Source of the DNA: Bartonella sp. MM73XJBT.G
Lineage (GTDB): Bacteria > Pseudomonadota > Alphaproteobacteria > Rhizobiales > Rhizobiaceae
Length of the DNA stretch: 64,000 bases
Reading direction: 5' to 3'
Assembly: GCF_028618435.1 (NCBI RefSeq)
Contig: NZ_JAQISW010000007.1
Coordinates: forward strand, 26,206 to 90,205
This document shows positions 38,000 through 50,480 of this stretch, in pieces; within the stretch, counting starts at the first letter, position 1, and each line of letters opens with the position of its first letter. The position numbers and the translations under genes were made by a program. The notes beneath the pieces were generated by a model. The model was not told where the DNA came from. It saw only the letters and a program-made list of their open reading frames with translations, and did no database searches.

Positions 38000-38954
38000 T
38001 GGTGAGGCGCTATTGGCGCAATTGCAGCCGCTGTTGGGAGGTATAAGAGGCAAGCTTACCCCTAATGTTGAGATGCGTAAGGTGACATGGTTTCGCACCG
38101 GCGGGTTGGCAGAGCTTTTTTATCAGCCTGTTGATGAAGAAGATTTAGCCCTCTTTCTTCAAAATTTGCCTGAAACTGTTCCTGTGACAATTGTAGGTAT
38201 TGGTTCTAATCTTCTGGTGCGTGATGGCGGTGTTCCTGGGGTTGTGATTCGTCTTTCGCCCAAAAATTTTGGGCAAGTGCAGCAAGTTTCTCCAAAAGGC
38301 TTTTTAGTTGGCGCTGGTACCGCGGATAAACATTTAGCTGCTGCCGCTTTAAAGGCAGAAATTGCAGGTTTCCATTTTTATCATGGTATTCCTGGTGGTC
38401 TTGGAGGGGCTCTCAAAATGAATGCCGGTGCAAATGATGTTGAAACAGCAGCACGTGTTGTTGAGGTCTATGCGCTGGATCGTAAGGGACAACGTCATAT
38501 CTTGAGTTTAAAAGATATGCATTACTCCTATCGTCATTGTGATATTCCTAAAGGTTTTATTTTTACGGCCGCTTTATTGGAAGGGGAACCCAGTCATAAA
38601 GATACTATTCGTGCTGCTATGGATGAAGTTGCCCTCCACAGAGAAACTGTGCAACCTATTCGCGAAAAGACAGGGGGATCAACTTTCAAAAATCCTAAAG
38701 ATACATCTGCTTGGCGCGTGATTGATGAAGCAGGGTGTCGAGGTTTACGGATTGGTGGGGCTCAAATGAGTGAAATACACTGTAATTTTATGATTAATAC
38801 AGGGCAAGCAACAGGATATGATCTTGAAGCATTGGGAGAAACAGTGCGTGCGCGTGTTTTTGCACATTCGGCTCACCTTTTACAATGGGAAATAGAGCGT
38901 ATTGGTCAATTTGAGCAGGGTCGAAGTGTTTCTCCTTTTGATCCATTTCATTGA
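37977..38954 (+). CDS. murB: UDP-N-acetylenolpyruvoylglucosamine reductase MurB
   Basis: MurB reduces UDP-GlcNAc-enolpyruvate to UDP-MurNAc with FAD and NADPH. The 325-aa type I enzyme has [12 protein letters not shown], the FAD-binding [12 protein letters not shown], the [17 protein letters not shown] motif, the catalytic-serine motif [12 protein letters not shown] and the EMH-like Glu region near [16 protein letters not shown] 37977 gives the family N-terminus; ATG 37971 is also possible. The start is within the last eight codons of murC. A 238-base gap follows before ddl. Confidence 0.95.
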   Translation: MINFQHIDGEALLAQLQPLLGGIRGKLTPNVEMRKVTWFRTGGLAELFYQPVDEEDLALFLQNLPETVPVTIVGIGSNLLVRDGGVPGVVIRLSPKNFGQVQQVSPKGFLVGAGTADKHLAAAALKAEIAGFHFYHGIPGGLGGALKMNAGANDVETAARVVEVYALDRKGQRHILSLKDMHYSYRHCDIPKGFIFTAALLEGEPSHKDTIRAAMDEVALHRETVQPIREKTGGSTFKNPKDTSAWRVIDEAGCRGLRIGGAQMSEIHCNFMINTGQATGYDLEALGETVRARVFAHSAHLLQWEIERIGQFEQGRSVSPFDPFH

Positions 38955-39192
38955 TTTATTGTTCACTAAAAAAGTATCAATAAAAAATTGAGTCATTTCA
39001 AAGAGATAATAAAAAATTTCTATTAAGAATCAATAAATTAACAAAGAATATCTTGCATCAAGCTTTTGAGTCTGATTCATTATGCAAAATGCTAGGTTAT
39101 TGATTCGCAAGGATAAACTGTGTTTTTTCTGTATGTGGTACTGATGTCTTCTATATAGGCTACATATAGTATGCGAAAGAGGGTGATTTATT

Positions 39193-40113
39193 ATGAAAGA
39201 TAAACATATAGCTGTGTTAATGGGAGGTTTTTCTTCTGAACGCTCTGTAAGTTTATCTTCAGGGGCTGCTTGTGCTGATGTTCTTGAGGCACAAGGGTAT
39301 CGCGTGAGCCGCGTGGATGTTGACACTCATATTGCTTCTGTTCTTGAACAGTTGCAGCCCGATATTGCCTTCAATGCATTGCATGGTCCATTTGGTGAAG
39401 ATGGTCGGATCCAGGGGATTCTTGAATATTTAAAAATTCCTTATACCCATTCTGGTGTGATGGCATCTGCTTTGGCTATGGATAAGGGGCGTGCAAAAAT
39501 TATTGTTGCAAGTGTTGGGGTTTGTGTTGCTCCTTCTCGTATTATGAACCGCTTTGCTGTTGGGCAGGTACATCCCATGGAGCCTCCTTATGTTATTAAA
39601 CCTGTGTGTGAAGGATCAAGCTTTGGTGTTGTCATTGTCCAAGAAAATGAAGCTGCACCACCGCATAGTATTGGGGGGGGAGAATGGGAATATGCCGATG
39701 AGGTGATGGTTGAAAAATATATTCCTGGTCGTGAATTGACTTGTGCTGTTTTGGGCAATGAAGTGCTGGATGTGTGTGAAATTCTTCCCAGCCAATATTT
39801 TCGGTTCTACGATTATGACTCAAAATATAAGATAGGTGGTTCTCTTCACATTTGTCCTGCACAACTTTCACTAAATATTTACCAAAGTGTGCAAAGAATG
39901 TCTTTAGCAGCCCATCAGGCGATAGGGTGTCGAGGTGTTAGCCGTTCTGATTTTCGTTTTGATGAGAAAACAGGAGAATTGGTTTGGCTTGAAATTAATA
40001 CGCAACCGGGTATGACATCGACGTCTCTTCTTCCTGATATTGCAAAAGCGAGCGGCCGTACTTACGGCGATATTGTTCAATGGATGGTGGAGGACGCATC
40101 ATGTATGCGTTGA
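39193..40113 (+). CDS. ddl: D-alanine-D-alanine ligase
   Basis: Ddl joins two D-alanines for MurF. The 306-aa ATP-grasp protein has an N-terminal [20 protein letters not shown] motif, the [17 protein letters not shown] segment, [14 protein letters not shown], and C-terminal [30 protein letters not shown] with the metal ligands and the NTQPGMT loop. AGAGGG lies upstream of ATG 39193. The 238 bases before it hold no gene and may carry a promoter. Its last 13 bases overlap ftsQ. Confidence 0.95.
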   Translation: MKDKHIAVLMGGFSSERSVSLSSGAACADVLEAQGYRVSRVDVDTHIASVLEQLQPDIAFNALHGPFGEDGRIQGILEYLKIPYTHSGVMASALAMDKGRAKIIVASVGVCVAPSRIMNRFAVGQVHPMEPPYVIKPVCEGSSFGVVIVQENEAAPPHSIGGGEWEYADEVMVEKYIPGRELTCAVLGNEVLDVCEILPSQYFRFYDYDSKYKIGGSLHICPAQLSLNIYQSVQRMSLAAHQAIGCRGVSRSDFRFDEKTGELVWLEINTQPGMTSTSLLPDIAKASGRTYGDIVQWMVEDASCMR

Positions 40114-41012
40114 ATGTTAATAAAATAAATGTTCCGATGGAGGTGCTTTCAGTGCCGGCTTTGCCACGTCTTTATCGTCGTTTTCTTCGGTTTATGTTTG
40201 AGTTTGTTTTTGTCAACATTCATATTCCACGCCATTTCGGCTCTTTTGCTGTTGTATGTTTTTTCTTTATGACAGCTTTTTATGGACTTTCATCAAGTGG
40301 TCAGATGCCTATGGTCGTAAACACGATTATATCGGATAGTGGTTTTGTGGTCGTTGATATTGATATCAGTGGTAATAAGCGTTTGACAAAGCAAGATATT
40401 TTAAAAATCTTAGAACTTGATGTTGCACCTTCTATATTCACTTTTGATGTTGAAAGAGCACGTTCTCTTTTGGAAAAACAGGCTTGGGTTCAATCGGCAA
40501 ATGTTCAGAAAATTTATCCCAATAGAATGCGTATTTCCGTTGTGGAGCGTGAACCTTATGCTATTTGGCAACATGATAGCATAATGGATATTGTTGATCA
40601 TACGGGCCGTGTTATTGTGCCTTTTAAAGGAGAAACTGTTCGGGATTTGCCTCTTGTGGTTGGGCAGGGTGCGCAAAATGCAGCTAAAGGATTTATTCAA
40701 GCGCTGTCAGTTTATCGGCAAGTGTATGATCGTGTTCGTGCTTTTGTACGGGTAGGTGATCGGCGTTGGGATCTTGTTTTGGATAATGGAATGCGCCTTA
40801 TGTTGCCTGAAAATGGTGCTCTTGAAAGACTTTCCTCTCTTGTTTCATCTGGTATAATGCAAGATCTTTTATCGCGCGATATTCTCAGTATTGATTTACG
40901 TCTTGCTGATCGAATTACTGTTTCTTTATCAGATGAAACGTTGGAGCGTTATCAAGCTCGTGTCGCAGAAGAAGAACGTATTTTAAAGACGCGAAAGGTA
41001 GGAAACCCATGA
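40101..41012 (+). CDS. ftsQ: Cell division protein FtsQ
   Basis: FtsQ is a bitopic divisome scaffold that binds FtsL and FtsB. The 303-aa protein has a cytoplasmic N-terminus of about 50 residues, a membrane helix (about 52-72), a POTRA domain beginning [19 protein letters not shown] and a beta domain with the family segment [19 protein letters not shown] 40101 has GGAGG seven bases upstream; the in-frame ATG at 40080 precedes that site. It overlaps ddl by 13 bases and ftsA by 4. Confidence 0.93.
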   Translation: MYALNVNKINVPMEVLSVPALPRLYRRFLRFMFEFVFVNIHIPRHFGSFAVVCFFFMTAFYGLSSSGQMPMVVNTIISDSGFVVVDIDISGNKRLTKQDILKILELDVAPSIFTFDVERARSLLEKQAWVQSANVQKIYPNRMRISVVEREPYAIWQHDSIMDIVDHTGRVIVPFKGETVRDLPLVVGQGAQNAAKGFIQALSVYRQVYDRVRAFVRVGDRRWDLVLDNGMRLMLPENGALERLSSLVSSGIMQDLLSRDILSIDLRLADRITVSLSDETLERYQARVAEEERILKTRKVGNP

Positions 41013-42310
41013 TGTTGCTCAGATCACATCATCGGGGGGGGCGTAAGACACGTTTTTTAACGGTTCTTGATGTTGGCTCAAGTAAGATTGTCTGTCTTAT
41101 TGCCTGTTTACGTCCTTTGAAATATGCGCACTATTTGCATGGTCGTACGCATTCTATGGAAATTCTAGGCTTTGGAGTACAGCGTTCACGCGGTATTAAA
41201 TCCGGTGTTGTCATGGATATGTTTGCAGCAGAACAATCAATACGCTTGGCGGTTGATGCGGCAGAAAAAATGGCTGGTTTGGTGGTGGATTCAGTAATTG
41301 TGAATTTTTCTTCAAGTCGATTACAAAGTACTTTGATTCAGGGAAAGGTCGATTTGAATGGTCGTGAAGTCACTAAGCGTGATATGCGTATGGCCTTTTC
41401 AGATGTTTCGCGTAAAGCTTTTGATGCTGAACGTCATATTATGCACTCAGTTCCAGTTTCTTATATCTTGGATGGAGATAAAGGAATTTCTGATCCTATT
41501 GGCATGACAGGGGAAACATTTGGTGTCAACGTGCATGTGGTAACAGCAGAAACAGCCTCTTTGCGCAATTTAGAAACGTGTATTAATCGTGCGCATTTGA
41601 GTGTTGAAGCAATGGTTGCTACTCCCTTTGCAAGTGGTCTTGCTGTCTTGATGAATGATGAGGCGCATTTAGGAGCTGCTTGTATTGATTTTGGTGGTGG
41701 AACAACAACGTTTTCAGTGTTTTTTGAGGGAAAATTTGTTCATGCGGATGCTTTGGCAGTTGGTGGGCATCATGTCACTCTTGATGTTGCGCGCGGATTT
41801 TCTATGTCTCTAATAGAGGCGGAACGTTTAAAAGTGGTTTATGGTTCAGCACTTTTAACAAGTGCTGATGAGAGGCAAATGATTAATGTAGCAGAAATTG
41901 GGAGTGAACAACGTGAAATTCAATATCCTCGCGCGGTTCTTGGGCGCATCATTCGTGCGCGTGTTGAAGAAATTTTAGAAATGGTTCGTGATTGTTTAAA
42001 TCGTTCTGGTTTTGGTCACATCATTGGTAAGCGTGTTATTTTGACTGGGGGAGCAAGCCAGTTAACGGGGTTGCCGGAAATGGCACGTACTATATTAGGA
42101 AGAAATGTTCGTATCGGGCGGCCTTTAGGGATTTCGAGGCTTCCTTCTCTTGCAAAAGGGGCGGCGTTTACATCTGCTGTGGGGTTGTTAATTTATCCCC
42201 AATTGGTGGGTTTTGAAGAAAAAACAATGCAGGCAGCAGGAAATCATTTATCGATGGGCACGCGTGGGTATTTTCAGCGTGTTGGTCAGTGGTTACGTGA
42301 GAGTTTTTAG
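41009..42310 (+). CDS. ftsA: Cell division protein FtsA
   Basis: FtsA is an actin-like ATPase that tethers FtsZ filaments to the membrane. The 433-aa protein has the phosphate-1 motif VLDVGSSKIVCLIA (about 18-31), the SHS2 domain after it, the phosphate-2 motif CIDFGGGTTTFSVF, the adenosine motif LTGGASQLTGLPEMA, and a C-terminal amphipathic membrane helix RVGQWLRESF. Two ATG codons start the frame at 41009; the first overlaps the ftsQ stop. ftsZ follows 63 bases later. Confidence 0.95.
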   Translation: MMLLRSHHRGGRKTRFLTVLDVGSSKIVCLIACLRPLKYAHYLHGRTHSMEILGFGVQRSRGIKSGVVMDMFAAEQSIRLAVDAAEKMAGLVVDSVIVNFSSSRLQSTLIQGKVDLNGREVTKRDMRMAFSDVSRKAFDAERHIMHSVPVSYILDGDKGISDPIGMTGETFGVNVHVVTAETASLRNLETCINRAHLSVEAMVATPFASGLAVLMNDEAHLGAACIDFGGGTTTFSVFFEGKFVHADALAVGGHHVTLDVARGFSMSLIEAERLKVVYGSALLTSADERQMINVAEIGSEQREIQYPRAVLGRIIRARVEEILEMVRDCLNRSGFGHIIGKRVILTGGASQLTGLPEMARTILGRNVRIGRPLGISRLPSLAKGAAFTSAVGLLIYPQLVGFEEKTMQAAGNHLSMGTRGYFQRVGQWLRESF

Positions 42311-42373
42311 TTAAGTCTAGTTGGATAAATTTCATCGCTTTGGCTTGCGGTGTCTTATGAGAAGGAAAAGAAA

Positions 42374-44146
42374 ATGACGATTAATCTGCATCGGCCAGAT
42401 ATCGCGGAATTGAAGCCACGCATTACCGTTTTTGGTGTTGGCGGTGGTGGTGGGAATGCCGTGAATAATATGATAAATGCTGGTCTTCAGGGAGTTGACT
42501 TTGTTGTTGCAAATACGGATGCACAGGCTTTGGCTATGTCAAAGGCTGAACGTGTTATTCAGCTTGGTGCTGCTGTGACAGAAGGTTTGGGTGCTGGGGC
42601 TTTACCAGAAGTTGGACAAGCCGCGGCAGAGGAATGTATTGATGAAATTATTGATCATCTTGCAGATTCTCATATGGTTTTTATTACTGCTGGTATGGGG
42701 GGAGGAACTGGAACAGGGGCTGCTCCCGTTGTTGCTCGTGCAGCACGTGAAAAAGGTATTTTGACCGTTGGTGTGGTGACAAAGCCATTTCAGTTCGAAG
42801 GGGCTCGTCGTATGAAAACGGCCGAGGCTGGTATTGAAGAATTACAAAAGTCTGTCGATACATTGATTGTTATTCCCAATCAAAATCTTTTCCGTATTGC
42901 AAATGATAAAACAACGTTTGCTGATGCTTTTGCTATGGCTGACCAAGTGCTTTATTCTGGTGTTGCTTCCATTACGGATTTGATGATTAAAGAGGGCTTG
43001 ATTAACCTCGATTTTGCTGATGTTCGTTCTGTTATGCACGAAATGGGTCGAGCCATGATGGGAACGGGTGAGGCATCTGGTGATGGGCGTGCTTTGGCTG
43101 CTGCTGAAGCGGCTATTGCGAACCCATTGTTAGATGATACCTCTATGCGTGGAGCACGTGGTTTATTGATTTCTATTACGGGCGGGCGTGATATGACTCT
43201 CTTTGAGGTTGATGAAGCTGCTAATCGTATTCGTGAAGAAGTGGATGCTGATGCGAATGTGATCTTTGGGGCCATTGATGATGAGTCATTGGAAGGTGTT
43301 ATTCGTGTTTCTGTGGTTGCCACCGGTATTGATCGTGAGGTTAGTGATGTGATTCAGCCATCTCAGCCTCAACTTCAAAGATCGACCTCTTCAATACGCA
43401 AGAACGATCCCGGAACGTCACACAGTTCTTTTCATGTTCAGTCATCGCCCTTACGTTCTGAATCAATGGTTGAAGTCATTGAATCGCTTGAAATAGAAAA
43501 AGGGAAGCCAACAGGTGAACAGTTCCGTCCTAAAAGTCAAATTTTTGCACAGCCTGCAGAAGCAATGACGACGCGAAGTGCGACAAAAGCTGTTGCTTAT
43601 GGTTCAAATATTGTGCAGGATCAGATATCAAATGCTCCACGTATGCAAGGAGGTCGTACTTCTCAACAAACTATGACGGCTCCTGTGAGCATGGAGGCTA
43701 CAGCGCATGTTCTTGATGAGATGACAGGGGTTGTGAAGCAAAAAGAAAAGCTAGTGCAACCAAAACAAACGCAACAGATGCAAGCGCGTGCTCCAATGCG
43801 GATGCCTGAGCTAAAGGATTTTCCTCCTGTTGCTCATGGACAGAGACAAAGAACGTCTGTGACTGATCAAGGCCCTCGTAATCTTTGGCAGCGTTTGAAA
43901 CAGAGCTTAACACATCGCGAGGATGAAGAGCCAGAAGCAAGGTTGGAACCTGCTGTAAGATCCTCACAGCAGCAAGAGTCTTCTCTTTACAATAAAAACT
44001 CTCAGGCGCTTTCTCAAGATGCTTCTGTTTATGTTCCACGTCGTTCTGGTGAGTTGCATCCTCAAGTTCCACAAGATCAGCGTACTTTTATCAGTGAAGA
44101 AGATCAGTTAGAAATACCAGCGTTTTTACGTCGTCAGGCAAATTAA
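42374..44146 (+). CDS. ftsZ: Cell division GTPase FtsZ (long C-terminal linker)
   Basis: FtsZ polymerises into the cytokinetic ring. The 590-aa protein has the full GTPase domain: [14 protein letters not shown], the tubulin signature [13 protein letters not shown] (about 108-120) and the synergy-loop region [12 protein letters not shown] disordered linker of about 250 residues, rich in Gln, Ser and Pro, follows, and the tail ends [12 protein letters not shown], the conserved FtsA-binding peptide. The long linker is normal in rhizobia. ATG 42374 with GAAGGA seven bases upstream fits the rhizobial start [10 protein letters not shown], so the first in-frame codon at 42350 is not preferred. Confidence 0.96.
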   Translation: MTINLHRPDIAELKPRITVFGVGGGGGNAVNNMINAGLQGVDFVVANTDAQALAMSKAERVIQLGAAVTEGLGAGALPEVGQAAAEECIDEIIDHLADSHMVFITAGMGGGTGTGAAPVVARAAREKGILTVGVVTKPFQFEGARRMKTAEAGIEELQKSVDTLIVIPNQNLFRIANDKTTFADAFAMADQVLYSGVASITDLMIKEGLINLDFADVRSVMHEMGRAMMGTGEASGDGRALAAAEAAIANPLLDDTSMRGARGLLISITGGRDMTLFEVDEAANRIREEVDADANVIFGAIDDESLEGVIRVSVVATGIDREVSDVIQPSQPQLQRSTSSIRKNDPGTSHSSFHVQSSPLRSESMVEVIESLEIEKGKPTGEQFRPKSQIFAQPAEAMTTRSATKAVAYGSNIVQDQISNAPRMQGGRTSQQTMTAPVSMEATAHVLDEMTGVVKQKEKLVQPKQTQQMQARAPMRMPELKDFPPVAHGQRQRTSVTDQGPRNLWQRLKQSLTHREDEEPEARLEPAVRSSQQQESSLYNKNSQALSQDASVYVPRRSGELHPQVPQDQRTFISEEDQLEIPAFLRRQAN

Positions 44147-44251
44147 TTTGTAAGAAATGAGGAAAAGTAAAAAATTTTATAATCTCTTTTGACGATGAGA
44201 CAGAAATTATAAAGTAAAATATACTGTTGTTTTAGATAAAATACTTTGTTT

Positions 44252-44284
44252 AAAAAAAAACCGCTTATAACAAGCGGTTTTTTT
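44252..44284 (+). terminator. Terminator after ftsZ
   Basis: CCGCTT and AAGCGG pair around ATAAC, flanked by a run of A and a run of seven T residues. It ends the division operon; lpxC begins 77 bases later. Confidence 0.85.
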
Positions 44285-44360
44285 ATTATTTACTATGAAT
44301 ATTTTCTTTATGGTTTTATAAATTTTGTTAAAAGATGTAAAAGAAATGCAATAAAATAAT

Positions 44361-45245
44361 ATGATGAATTTGGTGCCAAGATATCAGTCTACTCTTAAAA
44401 AAGCAGTAATATTTAAGGGGATTGGCGTTCACAGTGGCTGTTTGTCAGTGGTAAAGGTTTGTCCAGCAGATGTTGGGTGTGGTATTCTTTTTAAGCGTTG
44501 TGGATTAGACGGAACAGAAAAAATATTTCAAGCCCATGCATCGCAAACGGGAGAAACTGAGTTATCAACGATGCTTGGAGATGGAGAAGTAAGAGTTGAA
44601 ACAATTGAACATTTGATGGCAGCCATTGCTGCTTATAATTTAGACAATCTTGTTATTGAAGTGTCACATAATGAGATTCCTATTTTAGATGGTTCTGCAT
44701 GGCAATATTGCCAAGCTTTTGAAGATGTTGGCATTGTCCAGCAAAATGCACTCCGTTCTTATTTCATGATAAAAAAGCCGTTACGGGTTGAAGAATCTCA
44801 TGGTTTTGCAGAGCTTTTGCCATTTGATGGACGCCGTTTTGATATAACGATTTCTTTTCCTTCTCCAGCCATCGGTAAGCAACATTTTAGTTTTGATCTT
44901 ACGACACAAGGGTTTCGCGATGATTTGTCACGTGCACGCACTTTTGGTTTTATCAAAGAGGTGGAAAAATTACGGCTTTCTGGAAAGGCGAGGGGCGCTT
45001 CTTTAGAAAATTCTCTTGTTATCGGTTTTAATGATAAAATTTTAAATTCTAATGGTCCTTATTGGAAAAATGAATGTGTTCGTCATAAGATGCTTGATGC
45101 GATTGGTGATACTGCTTTGCTCGGGGGACCTTTTATTGGATTATTTCGTTCTTATTGTAGTGGCCATAGAATTAATGCACAATTGGTGAAAGCTCTTTTG
45201 GCAGATGAATCATATTATGAAAAAAGCTCTTTAGAGAAAGAGTAA
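44361..45245 (+). CDS. lpxC: UDP-3-O-acyl-GlcNAc deacetylase LpxC
   Basis: LpxC performs the committed, zinc-dependent deacetylation in lipid A synthesis. The 294-aa protein has the family N-terminus TLKKAVIFKGIGVHSG, the zinc ligand in VETIEHLMAAIAAYNLDN, the SRARTFGF segment, and the HKMLDAIGDTALLG motif with the remaining zinc ligands and catalytic Asp, then GHRINAQLVKALL. Two ATG codons (44361, 44364) are possible and neither has a strong ribosome binding site. It follows the ftsZ terminator, so it has its own promoter. Position after ftsZ is conserved among proteobacteria. Confidence 0.95.
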   Translation: MMNLVPRYQSTLKKAVIFKGIGVHSGCLSVVKVCPADVGCGILFKRCGLDGTEKIFQAHASQTGETELSTMLGDGEVRVETIEHLMAAIAAYNLDNLVIEVSHNEIPILDGSAWQYCQAFEDVGIVQQNALRSYFMIKKPLRVEESHGFAELLPFDGRRFDITISFPSPAIGKQHFSFDLTTQGFRDDLSRARTFGFIKEVEKLRLSGKARGASLENSLVIGFNDKILNSNGPYWKNECVRHKMLDAIGDTALLGGPFIGLFRSYCSGHRINAQLVKALLADESYYEKSSLEKE

Positions 45246-45406
45246 AAGAAAATTGACAAGATTTTTTTATTGTTTATTTGATTTTTAAGGGGATGATTGA
45301 CCTAAACTGCTAAATTGGTTATGTGCATTTTAAAGTGATATGGTATAAAAGCTTTTAATAAATTATTTTTGCTGCAAGATGATGTTCTGTGGAGGCCGGG
45401 AAAATT

Positions 45407-46300
45407 ATGAAAAAATCTCATGTGTGCATTAGAAATATGGCATATAGGAAATCTAACATTGTACGCAAGATATTAGGTGTGGTGCTTTTGGGAAGCACCT
45501 GTATGTTAGCGGGATGTCTCTTTAAAGAGAAAAATACCCTTGATCCATCTGCTTATGTTTTGAAAATAGATCCACCAGATGTTCTTTATAATCAGGGGCT
45601 TGCTAGCCTTGAGAGTGGGCGGCTTGGAGATGCAGCAAAAAAGTTTTTGAAGATTGAAAAACAGTATGCTTATACAGACTGGGGCCGTAAATCTTTAGTC
45701 ATGGGTGCTTTTACAAATTATCGTCTCGGAAAATATGATGATTCAATTAGTATGGCTCAACGCTATATTACTCTTTATCCTGGGTCTAGTGACTCGGCTT
45801 ATGCGTACTATATTATTGGTCTTTCTTCTTTTCGTCGGATTCCTGATGTTACGCGTGATCAACGTGATACAAAACGCGCTATTGCTGCGATGCAGCTTCT
45901 TATAGAGCGTTATCCTCATTCTGAATATGTCAAAGATGCTAAAGATAAAATTCGTTTTGGGCGCGAACAGTTGGCTGGTAAAGAAATGCAGATTGGCCGC
46001 TATTATGAAGAAGGGCGGCGTTATCTTGCTGCAAGTAGACGGTTTCGTACCGTCGTTGAAGAATATTCCGATACAAATCAAATTGAAGAAGCGCTTTTCC
46101 GCTTGACAGAGGTTAATCTGGCTCTTGGTTTAACGGCTGAAGCACAGACGGCAGCAGCTATTTTAGGGCGTAATTATCCTAAAAGTGAGTGGTATAAATT
46201 TTCTTATAATCTTTTGAAGAAGAATAAAATAGCGCCACATGAGCATAAATCTTCTTGGATCTCGAATGCTTTAGGTAGTGATAAGAAGAGGGCACGTTGA
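45407..46300 (+). CDS. bamD: Outer-membrane assembly lipoprotein BamD
   Basis: BamD is an essential lipoprotein of the BAM complex that inserts beta-barrel proteins into the outer membrane. The 297-aa protein has a signal peptide with lipobox LAGC (lipidated C37) and five TPR-like repeats, including NQGLASLESGRLGDAAKKF and AYAYYIIGLSSFRR with the conserved DQRDT segment. ATG 45407 gives a normal lipoprotein N-terminus and has GGAGG upstream; the GTG at 45389 overlaps that site. recN follows seven bases after the stop. Confidence 0.93.
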   Translation: MKKSHVCIRNMAYRKSNIVRKILGVVLLGSTCMLAGCLFKEKNTLDPSAYVLKIDPPDVLYNQGLASLESGRLGDAAKKFLKIEKQYAYTDWGRKSLVMGAFTNYRLGKYDDSISMAQRYITLYPGSSDSAYAYYIIGLSSFRRIPDVTRDQRDTKRAIAAMQLLIERYPHSEYVKDAKDKIRFGREQLAGKEMQIGRYYEEGRRYLAASRRFRTVVEEYSDTNQIEEALFRLTEVNLALGLTAEAQTAAAILGRNYPKSEWYKFSYNLLKKNKIAPHEHKSSWISNALGSDKKRAR

Positions 46301-46307
46301 TTCTCTC

Positions 46308-47969
46308 ATGCTGATACAGCTTTCGATTCATAATATTGTTTTGATCGAAACGCTCGATATTAATTTTACGGCGGGGTTGACTGTTTTAACTGGTGAAACA
46401 GGGGCGGGGAAGTCTATTCTCCTTGATGCTTTGTCGCTGGCTCTTGGGGGACGAGGGGATGCTTCACTTGTGCGTCATGGTAGTGATCGTGGGCAGGTCA
46501 CCGCTGTTTTTGATGTCCCTCTTTTACATCCTGCACGTCAACTTATTCGTGAGAATGGTCTTAATGATGAGGGGGATATCATTTTACGACGTGTGCAATC
46601 GAGTGATGGACGCAGTCGTGTCTTTATCAATGATCAGGTGGCGAGTGTTGCCTTAATGCGGAGTGTTGGTCGTCACTTGGTTGAAATCCATGGACAGCAT
46701 GATGATCGTGCACTTGTTGATGTTGCGTCGCACCGCCAGTTATTAGATGCTTTTGGCGGACTTGAAGATGATGTGAAAAATTTACGTCAATGTTATCGGG
46801 TATGGCATGAATGTGAAGAGCGTTTGCATCAACAGCGTCTTAAAGTAGAGAATGCAACGCGTGAGATGGATTATCTTCGGGCATGTGTAGAAGAGCTTGA
46901 AAAGCTTGATTTTCAATTTGGTGAGGAAGATGCTCTTTCTTTGCGTCGTGCTGATATGCTTAAATTAGAAAAAATAGCGACGGATATTAAAGAAGCAGAT
47001 GATCTTTTAAGTGGTCAAAAATCGCCAATACCCGTTCTTTCTAATTTGGTAAGGCGTTTTGAGCGGAAAATTCCTGAGGCAGAAGAGCTTATTACACCAG
47101 TGGTGAAATCTCTTGATGAGGCATTGCATGCACTTGCAACAGCACAGGAAGGGATTGAGGCGGCTATGCGGGCATTGGATTTTGAACCTGATGAATTAGA
47201 ACGGATAGAAGAACGCCTTTTTACGCTTCGCGGTTTTGCTCGTAAATATCAAGTTTCTGCGGATGAATTGGTTCAGTTACGCGATAAAATGGATGCTGAA
47301 CTTACTGATTTTGAAGAGGCTCAGAACACGTTAACGCGTTTTGAAGATGAGGCGGGGCAAGCACAGAAAAATTATGATACATTGGCACAAGCTTTAACAA
47401 TAAAGCGTCGAGAGACAGCAAAGCATTTATCTGAAAGTGTTATGGCTGAGTTGCCGGCATTAAAATTAGAAAAGGCAGAATTTATTGTTGAAATGCAGAC
47501 TGATTTTGAAAGGCGAAGTGCAGAGGGGTGTGATCGTATTGAATATTTTGTTCGAACCAATCCTGGAACACGGGCTGGCCCCATGCTGAGTGTTGCTTCT
47601 GGTGGTGAACTATCTCGTTTTTTATTGGCATTGAAGGTTGTGTTATCTGACCGCGGATCGGCTCCTACATTGATTTTTGATGAAATTGATACAGGTGCTG
47701 GGGGCGCAGTTGCGGCCGCTATTGGGCAACGATTACAGCGTTTATCGGAGAGAATTCAGGTTTTTGCTATTACACATGCACCCCAAGTCGCATCAAAAGC
47801 GCACAGTCATTTTCTTATTTCAAAGATGGAAAATGATGATAAAGGGCACTTTGTTACAGCTATTCATAAAATGGAAGAGCAGGAACGTGCAGAAGAAATT
47901 GCTCGTATGTTGGCAGGAGAACAGATTACTGAGGAGGCACGAGCGGCTGCTCAAAAGCTTCTTGCTTAG
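46308..47969 (+). CDS. recN: DNA repair protein RecN
   Basis: RecN is an SMC-like ATPase acting in double-strand break repair. The 553-aa protein has Walker A LTGETGAGKSILLDAL (about 28-43), a long central coiled coil (about 150-370), the signature SVASGGELSRFLLALK and Walker B PTLIFDEIDTGAGG. The family N-terminus LIQLSIHNIVLI begins at ATG 46308, seven bases after bamD, so the in-frame codon at 46278 inside bamD is rejected. Length is typical. Confidence 0.95.
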   Translation: MLIQLSIHNIVLIETLDINFTAGLTVLTGETGAGKSILLDALSLALGGRGDASLVRHGSDRGQVTAVFDVPLLHPARQLIRENGLNDEGDIILRRVQSSDGRSRVFINDQVASVALMRSVGRHLVEIHGQHDDRALVDVASHRQLLDAFGGLEDDVKNLRQCYRVWHECEERLHQQRLKVENATREMDYLRACVEELEKLDFQFGEEDALSLRRADMLKLEKIATDIKEADDLLSGQKSPIPVLSNLVRRFERKIPEAEELITPVVKSLDEALHALATAQEGIEAAMRALDFEPDELERIEERLFTLRGFARKYQVSADELVQLRDKMDAELTDFEEAQNTLTRFEDEAGQAQKNYDTLAQALTIKRRETAKHLSESVMAELPALKLEKAEFIVEMQTDFERRSAEGCDRIEYFVRTNPGTRAGPMLSVASGGELSRFLLALKVVLSDRGSAPTLIFDEIDTGAGGAVAAAIGQRLQRLSERIQVFAITHAPQVASKAHSHFLISKMENDDKGHFVTAIHKMEEQERAEEIARMLAGEQITEEARAAAQKLLA

Positions 47970-48042
47970 TCATCATTGGGATAAGATAAAAAGATTGACA
48001 AGCATGTGCTTATTTAAGTTCACTTTTTAATTAAAGAGTTGA

Positions 48043-50241
<2,199 letters not shown>

Positions 50242-50480
50242 GGAGGGGGAATGATGCTCAAGCATTGATGGACATTCTTCTCATTTTTCCTCATTCGAAA
50301 CGATTTACTGATATTGAAAGCCAATTTATAGTTGTTTTTTTATGTTGTAAGATAGTGTTTTATCAAGATGAAATAATGGAGAGTTTTAATTATTTCCTTA
50401 TGTTTAGTTTACATTTTTGCTTGAAAAAGGGGTGGGGTTGTTTTTGTTGAAAGCTTTAAGAGGTATCTGTGTTTTTTCAC

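Noticed and set aside
50265..50450. 61-aa ORF after ligA
   Set aside because: Hydrophobic low-complexity frame without a ribosome binding site; the 239-base gap shows nothing else.
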